A stretch of DNA of 64,000 nt. It comes from Streptomyces sp. NBC_01288. Its GTDB lineage: Bacteria; Actinomycetota; Actinomycetes; Streptomycetales; Streptomycetaceae. The notes below the pieces were generated by a model. That model saw only the letters and a list, made by a program, of their open reading frames with translations. It was not told the DNA's origin and made no database searches. Of this stretch, positions 24,523-33,971 are shown one piece after another (position 1 is the stretch's first letter; every line of letters begins with the position of its first letter). A program made the translations under genes and the position numbers. The stretch lies in contig NZ_CP108427.1 of NCBI RefSeq assembly GCF_035982055.1, positions 3,410,001 to 3,474,000 of the forward strand, in the 5' to 3' direction.

Positions 24523-25857
24523 ATGGGGGATTTGAGCGGGGGCAGCGGGAGCCGGGATCGCTACGTCGACTTCTTGCGGGCGTGGGCGATCGTGCTGGTG
24601 GTGGTCGGGCACTGGCTGATCACCGGGCTGGTGCGGGACCCCAACGGGGTGTTCACCGCACCGGAGTTGCTCGCCACCGTGCCCTGGACCCAGTGGCTCA
24701 CCCTGGGGTTCCAGATCATGCCGCTGTTCTTCCTGGCCGGCGGGCATGCCGCCGGCGGTTCCTGGGCGCGGGCCCGGAACGAGGGCCGTACGGCGACCGG
24801 TTGGGTGGGGCAGCGGGCGCTACGGCTGCTGCTGCCGGCCGGGGTGTACAGCGGGCTGGTGCTGGTCGCCGTCGCGATCTGTTCGGCGGTCGGGGTGGAC
24901 CCCGGCATCCTCGCGCTCGTCGGGTGGGCGATGGCGATGCAGTTCTGGTTCCTGCCGGTGTATCTGCTGCTCAGCGCGGCAACTCCCGTTCTGCACGCGG
25001 CACATCGGCGGTGGGGGTTGCGGGTGCCGGTGGTGATGGGGGTGGTCGCGGTCGGTGCCGATGCGTTGGTGGTCGCCGTGCACGCGCCCTTCGTCGGGCT
25101 GCTCAACTACGTGCTCGTGTGGGGCGTCGCCTATCAACTGGGCTTCTGCTGGCGGGACATGTTGCTCACCGAACGGGCCGTCCTGCCCGGCGTCATGGCC
25201 GCGGGCGGTGCGGTCGCCTTCGCGGGGCTGGTCTCGTTCGGGCCGTTTCCGGTGAGCCTGATCCTGGTGACCGGGCAGAGTCCCAGCAACACCGATCCCC
25301 CGTCGGTGGCCATGCTGGCGTGGGTAGTTGGGCAGGTCGGGGTGGCGCTGCTGCTTGCGCCGGTGCTGCGGCGGCTGTTGGAGCGCGAGCAACTCTGGTG
25401 GCTGGTACGGCCGTTGGGGGGCGCCAGTATGACGCTCTACCTGTGGCACATGCTGCCGGTGCTGGTCGTCGCCGGCGCCTTCTATCTCACCGGGCTCGCT
25501 CCCGAACCGGCGTACGGGTCGGGGAGTTGGTGGGCGTTGCGGGTGCCCTGGCTGGTCGTGCTGGGGGTTGTGCTGGTGGGGGTCGTCGCGGCGTTGCGGC
25601 CGTTGGAGCGGGGGCTCGTGGTGGTGTACGAGTGGACGCGGCCGGGGGATCTGCCGTTTGAACTCCCGCGTTGGCCTTGGGCGTTGTGGGGTGGGATGGC
25701 GGCGAGTGTGAGTGCGCTGATCTGGTTCGCGGGGCATGGGTTCGCCTATGGAGGGCGGTTTCCGGTGCTGCCCGCGTTGGGGTTGGCCGTGGGGGTTGGG
25801 CTGGTCATGGTGACGGGGCGGAGTGTGGTGGACCGGGGTGTGCGCCTTGGCGTCTGA
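24523..25857 (+). CDS. Membrane acyltransferase (acyltransferase-3 family)
   Basis: 444 residues, about ten hydrophobic segments. The N-terminal signature RDRYVDFLRAWAIVLVVVGHW contains the family Arg and His (GHW), and FFLAGGHAAGGSW follows, typical of O-acetyl/acyl transfer proteins that modify sugars or lipids. Divergent from the chitinase. Acceptor unknown. Start ATG 24523; upstream sequence has only a weak ribosome site. Confidence 0.88.
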   Translation: MGDLSGGSGSRDRYVDFLRAWAIVLVVVGHWLITGLVRDPNGVFTAPELLATVPWTQWLTLGFQIMPLFFLAGGHAAGGSWARARNEGRTATGWVGQRALRLLLPAGVYSGLVLVAVAICSAVGVDPGILALVGWAMAMQFWFLPVYLLLSAATPVLHAAHRRWGLRVPVVMGVVAVGADALVVAVHAPFVGLLNYVLVWGVAYQLGFCWRDMLLTERAVLPGVMAAGGAVAFAGLVSFGPFPVSLILVTGQSPSNTDPPSVAMLAWVVGQVGVALLLAPVLRRLLEREQLWWLVRPLGGASMTLYLWHMLPVLVVAGAFYLTGLAPEPAYGSGSWWALRVPWLVVLGVVLVGVVAALRPLERGLVVVYEWTRPGDLPFELPRWPWALWGGMAASVSALIWFAGHGFAYGGRFPVLPALGLAVGVGLVMVTGRSVVDRGVRLGV

Positions 25858-25889
25858 GTGGCTTGTGTTGTCTGGCGAGTGCGAGCGCG

Positions 25890-26100
25890 TTGTGGCTGGT
25901 CGCGCAGTTCCCCGCGCCCCTTAAGGGGTTGCCCTGTCCGGTACAGGGAGGCGGGAGGCGCGCGGCGGAGCCGCAAATGGCACAGCCCCGCGCCCCTTGG
26001 GGGAGTTGCCTTGACCGGTACAGGGAGGCGGGACGTGCGCGGCGGAGCCGCAAATGTCACCGCCCCGCGCCCCTTAAGGGGTTGCCCTGTCCGGCACCGA
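25890..26100. repeat. Tandem copies of a Streptomyces intergenic palindromic repeat
   Basis: About 2.5 units built from GCGGCGGAGCCGCAAATG, CCCCGCGCCCCTTAAGGGG and TGTCCGGTACAGGGAGGCGGG at roughly 85-bp spacing. Related single copies occur near 31205, 40372, 46440 and 48640, always after gene ends. Confidence 0.8.
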
Positions 26101-26109
26101 GGAGCTGAC

Positions 26110-26143
26110 GGGGCGGGACGGCTTGGGCCGTTCCGCCCCGTTG
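26110..26143. terminator. Bidirectional hairpin between convergent genes
   Basis: ACGGGGCGG (26110-26118) pairs with CCGCCCCGT (26135-26143), with an inner GACGGC/GCCGTT extension. It sits between the rightward acyltransferase and the leftward nuclease. Confidence 0.75.
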
Positions 26144-26156
26144 GCCTTCAACAGGG

Positions 26157-28607
26157 TTAGTGGCTACGGCACTTCGAGAGGTCGATTCGGACGATCTGTG
26201 GGTCGTGGTCGCTTGCCTGGTCCGCGAACTCCGCGTTGATGTGGACGACGTCGTAGTTGAAGGACGTCACCGCGGGGCTGGTCAGGATGTGGTCCAGGGT
26301 CTGGGAGTTGCCGTCGTAGACGTAGGTGTAGCGCTCGGCGGCGGGGAGGGTGGTGATCAGGGGCTTGAGGACCTTGTCGGCCGTCAGGGTGGTCACCGTC
26401 TGGGAGAACTCGTAGTCGTTCAGGTCGCCGAGGACGACCGCCTTGGCGTTCCTGTCCGCCGCGAGCAGGGACTTGACGAAGGTGTTGACCTCCGCCGCCT
26501 GGGCCGCGCGCTGGGTCTCCGAGCTGCGGGCCGGGGGCTGGTAGCGGCCGTGGATCGGCTGGTCGCCGCCCTTGGAGATGAAGTGGTTGGCGATCACGAA
26601 GACCTGCTCGCCCTGGAAGGTGAACTCGCCGACCAGCGGCTTGCGGCTGTCCTCCCAGGCCGCGTTGGTCGGGTCGATACGGCCCGGGGAGTAGGTGAGT
26701 TCGACGCCCTTGCGGGTCTTCACCACGCTCGTGGCGGTGGTCGCGTCGCCGCCCTTGTGGTCGGTGAAGGAGACCCGCTTCGGGTTGAAGAGGAAGACCT
26801 GGCGGATGTTGCCGCCGGGCTCGCCGCCGTCCTGGTCGTTGGTCGGCGAGATGTAACGCCACTTGTACGCCGGCCCGCCGGCCGCGCGGACCGCGTCCGT
26901 GAAGCGCTTCAGGGTGCCCTCGGCCGTCACCGTGCCGTCGTTCGTCGCACCGTTGTCGTCCTGGATCTCCTCCAGGGCCACGATGTCGGGCGAGTTGAGG
27001 TTCACCGCGACGCCCTCGGCGAGCCGGTCGAACTTCTCCTGGGTGTCGAGCGCGTCCAGGTTCTCCACGTTGTACGTGGCGACCGCGAGCTCGTCCTTCT
27101 TCTGACGACGGGTCACTTCCTGCTTCAGGCCCTTGTCGACGAGGGCGCCGAGCTGGGTGGCCTGGACGTTGTAGCCGCCGTAGGTGGAGTAGTCGAGGGG
27201 GCCCGTGGTCGTACCTGAGAGTTCGTCACCTACGTTGGCCACGGGGAAGGTTGAGGTCGTGTCGAGCGACATCACCTCGATGCGGCCCGTGTTGGGCTGG
27301 TCGTACGACGAGTACAGGGTGCCGCCGCGTGCCGTGGCGTTCTCGTTCGGCTTGACCGTGACCCACAGCTCGCCGTACGCGTCCGAAGCGCCGACCACGC
27401 GGGCGTCGCTGAAGGTGACCCGCATGCCCTCCAGGGACTCGTAGAAGTCCTGGGCGTAGACGGTGGGTTGGAGCGCGAGTGACTCGATGCTGCCGCCGGA
27501 CGCGGTCGGGATGTAGGCGTCGGGGACCGAGGTCGCGTCCAGTGTCACGGCGTCCGGCAGCGCGTTGCCGCCGGAGAGGACCGTGGTGGTCGGGCCGGTG
27601 ATCTCGGTGTTCGACTGGCTGGTGCTGCTCGGGTAGTACTCGCTGACTTTGCCGGTGACCAGGACCGAATCGCCCGCCGCCACCGTGGGCTTGGTGGAAC
27701 CGGTGTAGACGAAGACGGCTTCGCTGGTGCGCGGGTCGGTGTCGGGGGTCGGGTCCTGGATCCAGTAGCCGAGGGAGCCGCTGGTGCGGACGCCGGTGAC
27801 GATGCCCGGGACGCGGGTGACCGTCTGGCCTGCGTACGGCGAGAGGCGGGTCGTGCCCTGGATGTCGTGGACGCGGACGGTACCGGGGTCGGTGGGCGAG
27901 CCGCCGTCACCGCCACCGTCGCCACCGCCGTCGCCCGAACCGGGCGTCTGGCCCGCCGAGTTGACCGGTGACGGGGTGCCGGCGGTGAAGTCCGCCGCGT
28001 TGTCGTCGGTGTCGGCGAGCGAGTCGGCGCGGGCGACGGCGGCCGTGTTGGAGGCGCCGGTGGCCGGGCCGCTGCCCTCGCGGACGACCGCGGTGCCGTA
28101 GCCCGTGAGGTCGACGATGCTCGGGTCGGCCGCGCAGTCCGCGGCGGTCTTGCAGGTGAGCGCGGTGGTGCCGGAGACCAGGGCGATCGTGCCGGAGGTG
28201 GCGCTCATGGCGATCGAGCCGGTGGCGTCGGTGGTCGGCAGCGCGGTCGTGCCGCCGCTGCCGGTGCCCTCGCCGACCAGGTAGCGGGCGCCGGGGGCGA
28301 TCGCGCCGGTGAGGGCGGTGACCTGCCAAGTGGAGCCGGAGGAAGGCGTACCGGGCAGGTACTGGACGCTGTAGCCCGACAGGTCGTAGGCCGTCGAACC
28401 GGCGTTGCCGAGTTCGACGAAGTCCCGGGTCAGGGTGGCTCCCGAGTTGCCCCCGCCGCCGTACACCTCGGCAATGACCGCCGAGGCGGACGGAGTTGCG
28501 GACGCGGCGGGCAGGGCGGTGAAGGCGAACGCTCCCGCCGCGCCCACCGAGACGATCGCTTGGGCGGTGCGGCGGGCGCGGGGTCTGCGCCCTTCAGGTC
28601 TGGACAC
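26157..28607 (-). CDS. Secreted ExeM/NucH-type endonuclease with lamin tail domain
   Basis: 816 residues from GTG 28607. Signal peptide ending near ASA-TP; lamin tail domain (VIAEVYGGGGNSG, DFVELGNAGSTAYDLSGY); an OB-fold region (VHDIQGTTRLSPYAGQ, VTGKVSEYYPSS); then an endonuclease/exonuclease/phosphatase domain from about 500: ATYNVENLD, ALEEIQDDNGA, VFVIANHFISKGGDQP, VLGDLNDYE and DHDPQIVRI. These cover the Asn, Glu, His, Asp-x-Asn and terminal Asp-His catalytic positions. Extracellular DNA degradation and phosphate or nucleotide scavenging is the family role. Confidence 0.93.
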   Translation of the reverse strand: MSRPEGRRPRARRTAQAIVSVGAAGAFAFTALPAASATPSASAVIAEVYGGGGNSGATLTRDFVELGNAGSTAYDLSGYSVQYLPGTPSSGSTWQVTALTGAIAPGARYLVGEGTGSGGTTALPTTDATGSIAMSATSGTIALVSGTTALTCKTAADCAADPSIVDLTGYGTAVVREGSGPATGASNTAAVARADSLADTDDNAADFTAGTPSPVNSAGQTPGSGDGGGDGGGDGGSPTDPGTVRVHDIQGTTRLSPYAGQTVTRVPGIVTGVRTSGSLGYWIQDPTPDTDPRTSEAVFVYTGSTKPTVAAGDSVLVTGKVSEYYPSSTSQSNTEITGPTTTVLSGGNALPDAVTLDATSVPDAYIPTASGGSIESLALQPTVYAQDFYESLEGMRVTFSDARVVGASDAYGELWVTVKPNENATARGGTLYSSYDQPNTGRIEVMSLDTTSTFPVANVGDELSGTTTGPLDYSTYGGYNVQATQLGALVDKGLKQEVTRRQKKDELAVATYNVENLDALDTQEKFDRLAEGVAVNLNSPDIVALEEIQDDNGATNDGTVTAEGTLKRFTDAVRAAGGPAYKWRYISPTNDQDGGEPGGNIRQVFLFNPKRVSFTDHKGGDATTATSVVKTRKGVELTYSPGRIDPTNAAWEDSRKPLVGEFTFQGEQVFVIANHFISKGGDQPIHGRYQPPARSSETQRAAQAAEVNTFVKSLLAADRNAKAVVLGDLNDYEFSQTVTTLTADKVLKPLITTLPAAERYTYVYDGNSQTLDHILTSPAVTSFNYDVVHINAEFADQASDHDPQIVRIDLSKCRSH

Positions 28608-28947
28608 GCTGGCGGTCTCCTCGTACTTCGTGTAGCTGCCGATACGGGGTGCCTGTGGGGAGTCGGCTCAAGTTACGCGCGTAGAAAGGGAGTTGCCAGA
28701 GGGGCCCGCGTTAAATCCAGGGAACAAGTGAGTGCGGGGACGGGCGTTACGGCCATGAAAGTGATGTTCCACACATAACCCTGGTGACCAACTGGACAAC
28801 TCGCCCTATTTCAGCGGACCTTGAAAGGTCTCGGGGCGCAACAGGTCCAACTTTCAACCGTGGCTTTTTCCGGTTTCGTCCAGTTCACTCGGGATGGTTT
28901 GCCGTAGGGCATAAGCCCGTTCCGTCCCCCAGGAAGCGTGTATCGAT
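28608..28947. other. Divergent promoter region, nuclease / ketosynthase
   Basis: 340 bp without a gene. Contains palindrome GACCTTGAAAGGTC at 28817-28830, which could be an operator for the ketosynthase gene. No other strong structure. Confidence 0.5.
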
Positions 28948-30882
28948 ATGTCCAATTCATCCGATTCGTCACAAGTCCCCTTCGCTCCGCACCCGGTGTC
29001 CGCCGCCGAGGTCATCCCGGGTGATCTGATCGCCCTCACCCCGGCCGACGCCGAACGCGCCTGCTGGTACGTCGTCACCCACACCCTCCCCGAGACGCCC
29101 GAGACGATCCGCGTCACCCTGCGGCCGCCGCTCGGCGGCACGGACCACGACGAGGTGCTCGGCCGCGACCGCCGGGTGATCAGCGGGTGCCGGCGACTGG
29201 ACGTCGGGGCGGTGCCGCGATTCGTCTCCGACGACCTCTCGTCCGTCGGGTTCCGGGAGGGCGACCGGGTGAGTTCGTTGCGGGTGGTGGATCCGGGGGC
29301 GGGCGAGGTGTCGTACGCGCGGCGGTGGGGGGTGTGGCATCGGGATCTCGACGGGGGGTCGGGGGATGACGTTCTGAGCGATGCGGAGGTTCGGGGGTGG
29401 AGTGGTTCGGGGGTTACGGGGGCTGGTGTGGGGGTCGGCTCGGAGACCTCGGGTGCTGATGCGCGGGTTGGTGCGGGGACGCCGGGCGCTGGTGGAGAGA
29501 CGCGGGGTGCCGGTGTGGGGACGCCGGGTGCCGGCATGGCGGGCGGTGGCGAGTTCGTCGTACGGCATCATCCGCGACCGGAGCGGGTGGCGGCCGCGGG
29601 TGGGCCGCGGCGGGTCGTGGTCACCGGGCTGGGGGCCGTGACGCCGCTCGGGGTAGGGGTCGACGAGTTGTGGCGGGGGCTGCTCGACGGGCGGCACGGG
29701 ATACGGGAACTGGACGGGGAGGAGTTCGCGGAGCTGCCCGTGCGGGTGGCCGGGACCGTGCCCGTCGATCCGATGGAGCTGCTGCCGCGGCAGGCGGCGC
29801 GGCGGATGAACCGGGCCGCGCAGTTCGCGGTGCTGGCCGCGCGGGAGGCGTGGGGTGACGCCGGGTTCGTGGCGGGCGGCACGCGGGAGAGCGGGCTCGA
29901 TCCCGAACGGGTCGGGGTCAGTCTCGGGGCGATCCTCGGGGACGCGTCCGTGCTCGTCGGCGGCGACCGCAAGCTGCGGGACAAGGGGCCGCGCGGTGTC
30001 TCGCCGCTCACCACGCCCATGACCGTTCCGTCGCAGGCGGCGTCCCAGGTCTCCCTCGACCTGCACATCACCGGCGAGGCCCGCACGGTCACCGCGGCGT
30101 GTGCCTCCGGCACGGAGGCGATCGGGGCGGCCATCGACCGCATACGGTACGGCCGTGTCGACATCGCCCTCGCGGGCGGGGCCGAGGCGGTCGTCACGCC
30201 GGCGATCATGGCGTCGTTCGCGGCGATGCGGGCGTTGTCCACGCGGGGGCTGGCAGACGGTTCGTCGCCGTCACGGCCGTTCGCGAAGGACCGGGACGGG
30301 TTCGTGAACGGGGAGGGTGCGGGGGTGCTCGTCCTGGAGGCCGAGGAACACGCACGCGCGCGTGGAGCGCGGATCTACTGCGAGGCGGCCGGGTGGGGGC
30401 TGTCGGCCGACGCGCACCACATGGCTGCGCCGGATCCGTCGGGCGCCGGGGTCGCGCTCGCCGTGCGGCGGGCCGTGCGGGACGCGGGCGGGCATATCGC
30501 TGACGTCGTCCATGTGAACGCGCATGCGACGGCGACAGTGGAGGGGGATCTCGCCGAGGCGGGGGCGTTGCGGGCGGTGTTCGGCCGCAGAAACGTTCCT
30601 GTCACGGCGATCAAGGGGCATCTCGGGCATCTGCAGGGGGCTGCGGGTGGGATTGAGGCTGTGGCGGCGGTGCTTACGTTGCATCACGGGGTGGTGCCGG
30701 CGACGTTGGGGGCGGCGGGTGAGCTGGATGACTCGATCGGGCTGGATGTGGTGACGGGGGTGGCACGGGAGTTGCCTTGGGGCGGGGACGGGGGTGCGCC
30801 CGGGGTGGGGGATCTCGCGTTGAGCAACTCGTTCGGGTTCGGGGGGCATAACGCGGTGTTGGCGTTGCGGCGGGTGGGGTAG
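28948..30882 (+). CDS. Beta-ketoacyl synthase with unusual 215-residue N-terminal extension
   Basis: 644 residues. From about 218 a FabF-type thiolase fold: RRVVVTGLGAVTPLG, active-site Cys385 in TAACASGTE, His526 in VNAHATATVEGD and His561 in AIKGHLGHLQGAAG, ending in SNSFGFGGHNAVL. The triad is complete, though the usual NAHGTST is NAHATAT. Residues 1-150 form an unrecognised domain (PGDLIALTPADAERACWYVVTHTLPETPETIRVTLRPP), joined by a Gly/Ala/Thr-rich linker (150-205). No acyl carrier protein or other fatty-acid gene is adjacent. Condensing activity is likely; substrate unknown. Confidence 0.85.
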   Translation: MSNSSDSSQVPFAPHPVSAAEVIPGDLIALTPADAERACWYVVTHTLPETPETIRVTLRPPLGGTDHDEVLGRDRRVISGCRRLDVGAVPRFVSDDLSSVGFREGDRVSSLRVVDPGAGEVSYARRWGVWHRDLDGGSGDDVLSDAEVRGWSGSGVTGAGVGVGSETSGADARVGAGTPGAGGETRGAGVGTPGAGMAGGGEFVVRHHPRPERVAAAGGPRRVVVTGLGAVTPLGVGVDELWRGLLDGRHGIRELDGEEFAELPVRVAGTVPVDPMELLPRQAARRMNRAAQFAVLAAREAWGDAGFVAGGTRESGLDPERVGVSLGAILGDASVLVGGDRKLRDKGPRGVSPLTTPMTVPSQAASQVSLDLHITGEARTVTAACASGTEAIGAAIDRIRYGRVDIALAGGAEAVVTPAIMASFAAMRALSTRGLADGSSPSRPFAKDRDGFVNGEGAGVLVLEAEEHARARGARIYCEAAGWGLSADAHHMAAPDPSGAGVALAVRRAVRDAGGHIADVVHVNAHATATVEGDLAEAGALRAVFGRRNVPVTAIKGHLGHLQGAAGGIEAVAAVLTLHHGVVPATLGAAGELDDSIGLDVVTGVARELPWGGDGGAPGVGDLALSNSFGFGGHNAVLALRRVG

Positions 30883-30939
30883 CGCTGCGCGGGGGTTGGC
30901 GACGGGGTTGCGGCTCGGGCTGGTTGTTTTCGGGGGGGG

Positions 30940-31160
30940 CGGGGGGCTGCTTCGCCGGAGTCCTTGCCGGGGGTTTCTTCGCTGGCGCGGCGAGTTGGTC
31001 GCGGTGGGGGCAGTGGGTGGGGGTGATGCTGCGCGGGGACCGGCCAGGAGGCCACGGCTCAGGCCGTTCGCTCGCGGGGAGTTGCCTTCTTCGCTGGGGG
31101 CCTTGACTGAGGTCTTCGCCGGGGTCGCGGTGGACTTCGTCGCGGTGACGGGTGGGGCAG
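30940..31160 (-). pseudogene. Degenerate copies of the ku 3' tail
   Basis: The stretch at about 31040-31150 repeats, with substitutions, the end of ku at 31312-31430: the GGCCAGGAGGCC...CTCAGGCCGTTCGCT segment and the Lys/Ala-coding tract. A further decayed piece lies at 30945-31010. No start codon or full domain; a relic of tail duplication or recombination. Confidence 0.7.
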
Positions 31161-31204
31161 CGCTACTCGGGGACCAGGTTCGGTTTTGGGGCGGGTGCGG
31201 GCTC

Positions 31205-31262
31205 GTTGTGGCTGGTCGCGCCCGCGCGGCGGAGCCGCACATTGATATAGCCCCGCGTGCCT
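31205..31262. repeat. Intergenic palindromic repeat copy
   Basis: CTGGTCGCGCCCGCGCGGCGG, then AGCCGCACATTG and AGCCCCGCG: one unit of the family also seen at 25890, 40372, 46440 and 48640. Confidence 0.75.
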
Positions 31263-31330
31263 GGGTTGGCTGCCCTGTGCGGTGTTCATGAGGGACAGCG
31301 CCACATGGGGACCGGCCAGGAGGCCGCGGC

Positions 31331-32380
31331 TCAGGCCGTTCGCTTGCGGGGAGTCGCCTTCTTCGGCGGGGGCTTCTTCGCCGTCGCGGTGGACTTGGTC
31401 GCCGTCGTCTTTTTGGTTGCGCGCGTTGACTTCTTCGCCGGTGGCGGTGACTCGGACTGGGACTTCTTCGTCGTTGCCGTCTTCTTTGTTGCCGTGGAGG
31501 TCGACTTCTTGCCAGGGGTCTGTTTGGGGGTCGCTCGGGGTGAGATACGCCTGACCTCGGCCTTTGTTCCCGTTTGCTTGCTGTCCGGTTCCTCGCCTCG
31601 CGATTCCTTCGCCTCTCGGACGCTTTTCTCCAGGGCCGCCATCAGGTCGAGGACCTTCGCGCCGGGGGCCGGGGACGGAGTCGTCGCGGGCTGTTCGCCG
31701 GATGCCTTCGCGGTGATCATCTCCTCTACCGCCTCGCGGTAGTCGTCGTGGAGATCCGCGAGGTCGACCTCGCCCAGCGTGTCCATCAGGGCGTCCGCGA
31801 GGTCGAGTTCCTTGTCGCGGACGCTGACGTTCGTGTCGGGGGCGACGCCCTCGGGGACGCGGATCTCGTCCGGCCAGAGCAGGCCGTGCATGGCGATCAC
31901 GTCGTCGACCACGCGTAGCATGCCGAGGCGTTCGCGGCCTCGTAGCGCGTACTTCGCGATGGCCACCTTCTGGCTGCGCTTCAGCGCCTCGCGGAGCAGG
32001 GTGTACGGCTTGGCCGCGGGGACGCCGTTCGCGGAGAGGTAGTACGCCGCGTCCATCTGGAGCGGGTCGATCCGGTCGGCCGGCACGAACGCCACGATCT
32101 CGATCGTCTTCGCCGTCGGGATCGGCAGCTGCGCCAGATCCTCGTCCGTGATCGGGATCATCGTGCCGTCCGCGTCCTCGTACGCCTTGCCGATCTCGGC
32201 CTGGGCGACCTCTCGGTCCTCCAGTTCGCAGACCTTGCGGTAGCGGATACGGCCGCCGTCCTCCGTGTGGATCTGGCGGAACGAGATGGAGTGGTTCTCG
32301 GTCGCGTTCACCAGCTTGATCGGGATGCTGACCAGGCCGAAGGATATGGCGCCGTTCCATATGGATCGCACCTGCCGCAC
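31331..32380 (-). CDS. ku: Non-homologous end-joining protein Ku
   Basis: 349 residues: MRQVRSIWNGAISFGLVSIPIKLVNATE..., the bacterial Ku core with HTEDGGRIRYRKVCELEDREV, followed from about 260 by a Lys/Ala/Thr-rich tail (KKSTSTATKKTATTKK) like those that aid DNA binding in actinomycete Ku. A ring-forming dimer that binds DNA ends and recruits LigD. Divergent from the LigD polymerase gene across 69 bp, a standard NHEJ pair. Confidence 0.96.
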   Translation of the reverse strand: MRQVRSIWNGAISFGLVSIPIKLVNATENHSISFRQIHTEDGGRIRYRKVCELEDREVAQAEIGKAYEDADGTMIPITDEDLAQLPIPTAKTIEIVAFVPADRIDPLQMDAAYYLSANGVPAAKPYTLLREALKRSQKVAIAKYALRGRERLGMLRVVDDVIAMHGLLWPDEIRVPEGVAPDTNVSVRDKELDLADALMDTLGEVDLADLHDDYREAVEEMITAKASGEQPATTPSPAPGAKVLDLMAALEKSVREAKESRGEEPDSKQTGTKAEVRRISPRATPKQTPGKKSTSTATKKTATTKKSQSESPPPAKKSTRATKKTTATKSTATAKKPPPKKATPRKRTA

Positions 32381-32449
32381 CCGCCTTCCGATTTCGGCTC
32401 ACGCCCGACGCACGTCCGGTTCGTCACGTTTCCGTGGGATTCTCATCGT

Positions 32450-33331
32450 ATGACGCCGATCGCAGAGGTGGAGGGGCGAAGGGTCGCGCTCAGCAACCTG
32501 GACAAGGTGCTGTACCCGGCGACCGGGTTCACCAAGGGTGAGGTCCTGCACTACTACGCGACCATCGCCGAGGTTCTGCTGCCCCATCTGCGCGACCGGC
32601 CGGTGTCCTTTCTGCGATATCCGGACGGGCCCGAGGGGCAGGTGTTCTTCACCAAGAACGTGCCTCCGGGTACGCCCGACTGGGTCACCACCGCGGAAGT
32701 GCCCCGGTCGGAGGGGCCTGCCCGGATGGTGCTGGTGCAGGATCTGGCGTCCCTGATGTGGGCGGCGAATCTCGTCACCGAGTTCCATACGCCGCAGTGG
32801 GTGATCGCGGCACCCGGTGTCGCCGACCGGCTTGTGTTCGACCTCGATCCGGGAGCGCCTGCGACCGTCGTGGAGTGCTGCGAGGTTGCGGTGTGGCTGC
32901 GGGAACGGCTGGCGGTGGACGGGATCGAGGCGTACGTCAAGACGTCCGGGGCGAAAGGGTTGCATCTGTTGGCGGGGGTGGCGCCGGTGCCTTCGGAGCG
33001 GGCTGTCTCGTACGCGAAGGCGTTGGCCGTGGAGGCGGAGGCGGCTCTTCCTCGGCTTGTCGTGCATCGGATGACGCGGAGCCTGCGGGTGGGGAAGGTG
33101 TTCGTCGACTGGAGCCAGAACGCTGCGCGGAAGACCACGGCGGCGCCCTATACGTTGCGGGCTCGGGCGGCGGAGTGTGTGTCGGCGCCGGTGACGTGGG
33201 AGGAGGTGTCGATGTGCGGTGAACCGGATCAACTCACTTTTCCGGCAAGGGAGTTGGAGGTACGGCTGCTTGAGTACGGCGATCTGCTGGAACCGTTGCT
33301 CGACGCCGGACTAGCGGGAGCGCTGCCCTGA
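32450..33331 (+). CDS. ligD: LigD-type polymerase domain protein (NHEJ)
   Basis: 293 residues containing only the archaeo-eukaryotic-primase-like polymerase domain of LigD: SNLDKVLYPATGFTKGEVLHYY, RPVSFLRYPDG, FFTKNVPPGTPDWV, the catalytic VFDLDPG (Asp-x-Asp), KTSGAKGLHL and VFVDWSQN. No ligase or phosphoesterase domain follows, so sealing must come from another ligase. Fills gaps at broken ends together with Ku. Start ATG 32450. Confidence 0.94.
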   Translation: MTPIAEVEGRRVALSNLDKVLYPATGFTKGEVLHYYATIAEVLLPHLRDRPVSFLRYPDGPEGQVFFTKNVPPGTPDWVTTAEVPRSEGPARMVLVQDLASLMWAANLVTEFHTPQWVIAAPGVADRLVFDLDPGAPATVVECCEVAVWLRERLAVDGIEAYVKTSGAKGLHLLAGVAPVPSERAVSYAKALAVEAEAALPRLVVHRMTRSLRVGKVFVDWSQNAARKTTAAPYTLRARAAECVSAPVTWEEVSMCGEPDQLTFPARELEVRLLEYGDLLEPLLDAGLAGALP

Positions 33332-33600
33332 TGAGGGGTTGCGTGGGGATGCGCCTGGCTCTTTCGTAAGTGACCGTTGGGCCGCCCGCTTCTTGGTCAG
33401 TGTCGGGCTTCCGCGGCCCGAGTAAAGGGCGCTCCCTGCGGTCGCGTCGCCTTCGGCGATGGCCCTGCGGGCCACCCTTGACTAGGGCCGCTCCAGCCCG
33501 TTTCAGAAGCGAGCGAGCGGCCCCGAATGACGGTTGCCCAGGGAGATGGCCCGTTACGGCGGTTGCGTGGCTGGCCAGTGTTGAGGAACGCGCTCGCGTC

Positions 33601-33842
33601 TCGCCAGCACGCCGGGTCGGCTCAGCGGCCAACGCCGAGTGGGAGTGGCGCGTCGGCAGGGTGGCGGCACGCCACGTCGGCTCAGCGGCCAACGCCGAGT
33701 GGGAGTGGCGCGTCGACGGGTCGGCGGCACGCCGCGTCGGCTTAGCGGCTGCGAGCGAGTGGGAAGCGGGCACGTCAGTCCGGAGACGGCATGCCGGGGC
33801 GGCTCGGCGGCTGAGTCCGAGTGGCGGGTGGTGCGTTCGGTC
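33601..33842. repeat. 60-bp tandem repeat array
   Basis: Units at 33601-33660 and 33661-33720 are nearly identical (CGGCTCAGCGGCCAACGCCG, AGTGGGAGTGGCGCGTCG). Units at 33721 and 33781 are progressively degraded. A single inverted copy lies at 34053-34095 in the right arm. Confidence 0.85.
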
Positions 33843-33909
33843 GGTCCCGGGACGCCGTCGGGTGGGCTGGCGACCCTTGCCGGGAGCCGCAGGGTATGAG
33901 GGGGTTCGG

Positions 33910-33971
33910 GAAGCTGGGTGTTTTTCTAACCGGTCAAGTAGCAGGTAGGCGGTTAGTTTTTCGACAGCTTC
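33910..33971. other. Nested hairpin at the centre of the inverted repeat
   Basis: GAAGCTG (33910-33916) pairs with CAGCTTC (33965-33971), and inside it CTAACCG (33926-33932) pairs with CGGTTAG (33950-33956). AT-rich compared with its surroundings. Confidence 0.55.

Noticed and set aside
33601..33842. Possible CRISPR array
   Set aside because: Units are contiguous 60-bp tandem repeats with no spacers, and no cas genes are present.
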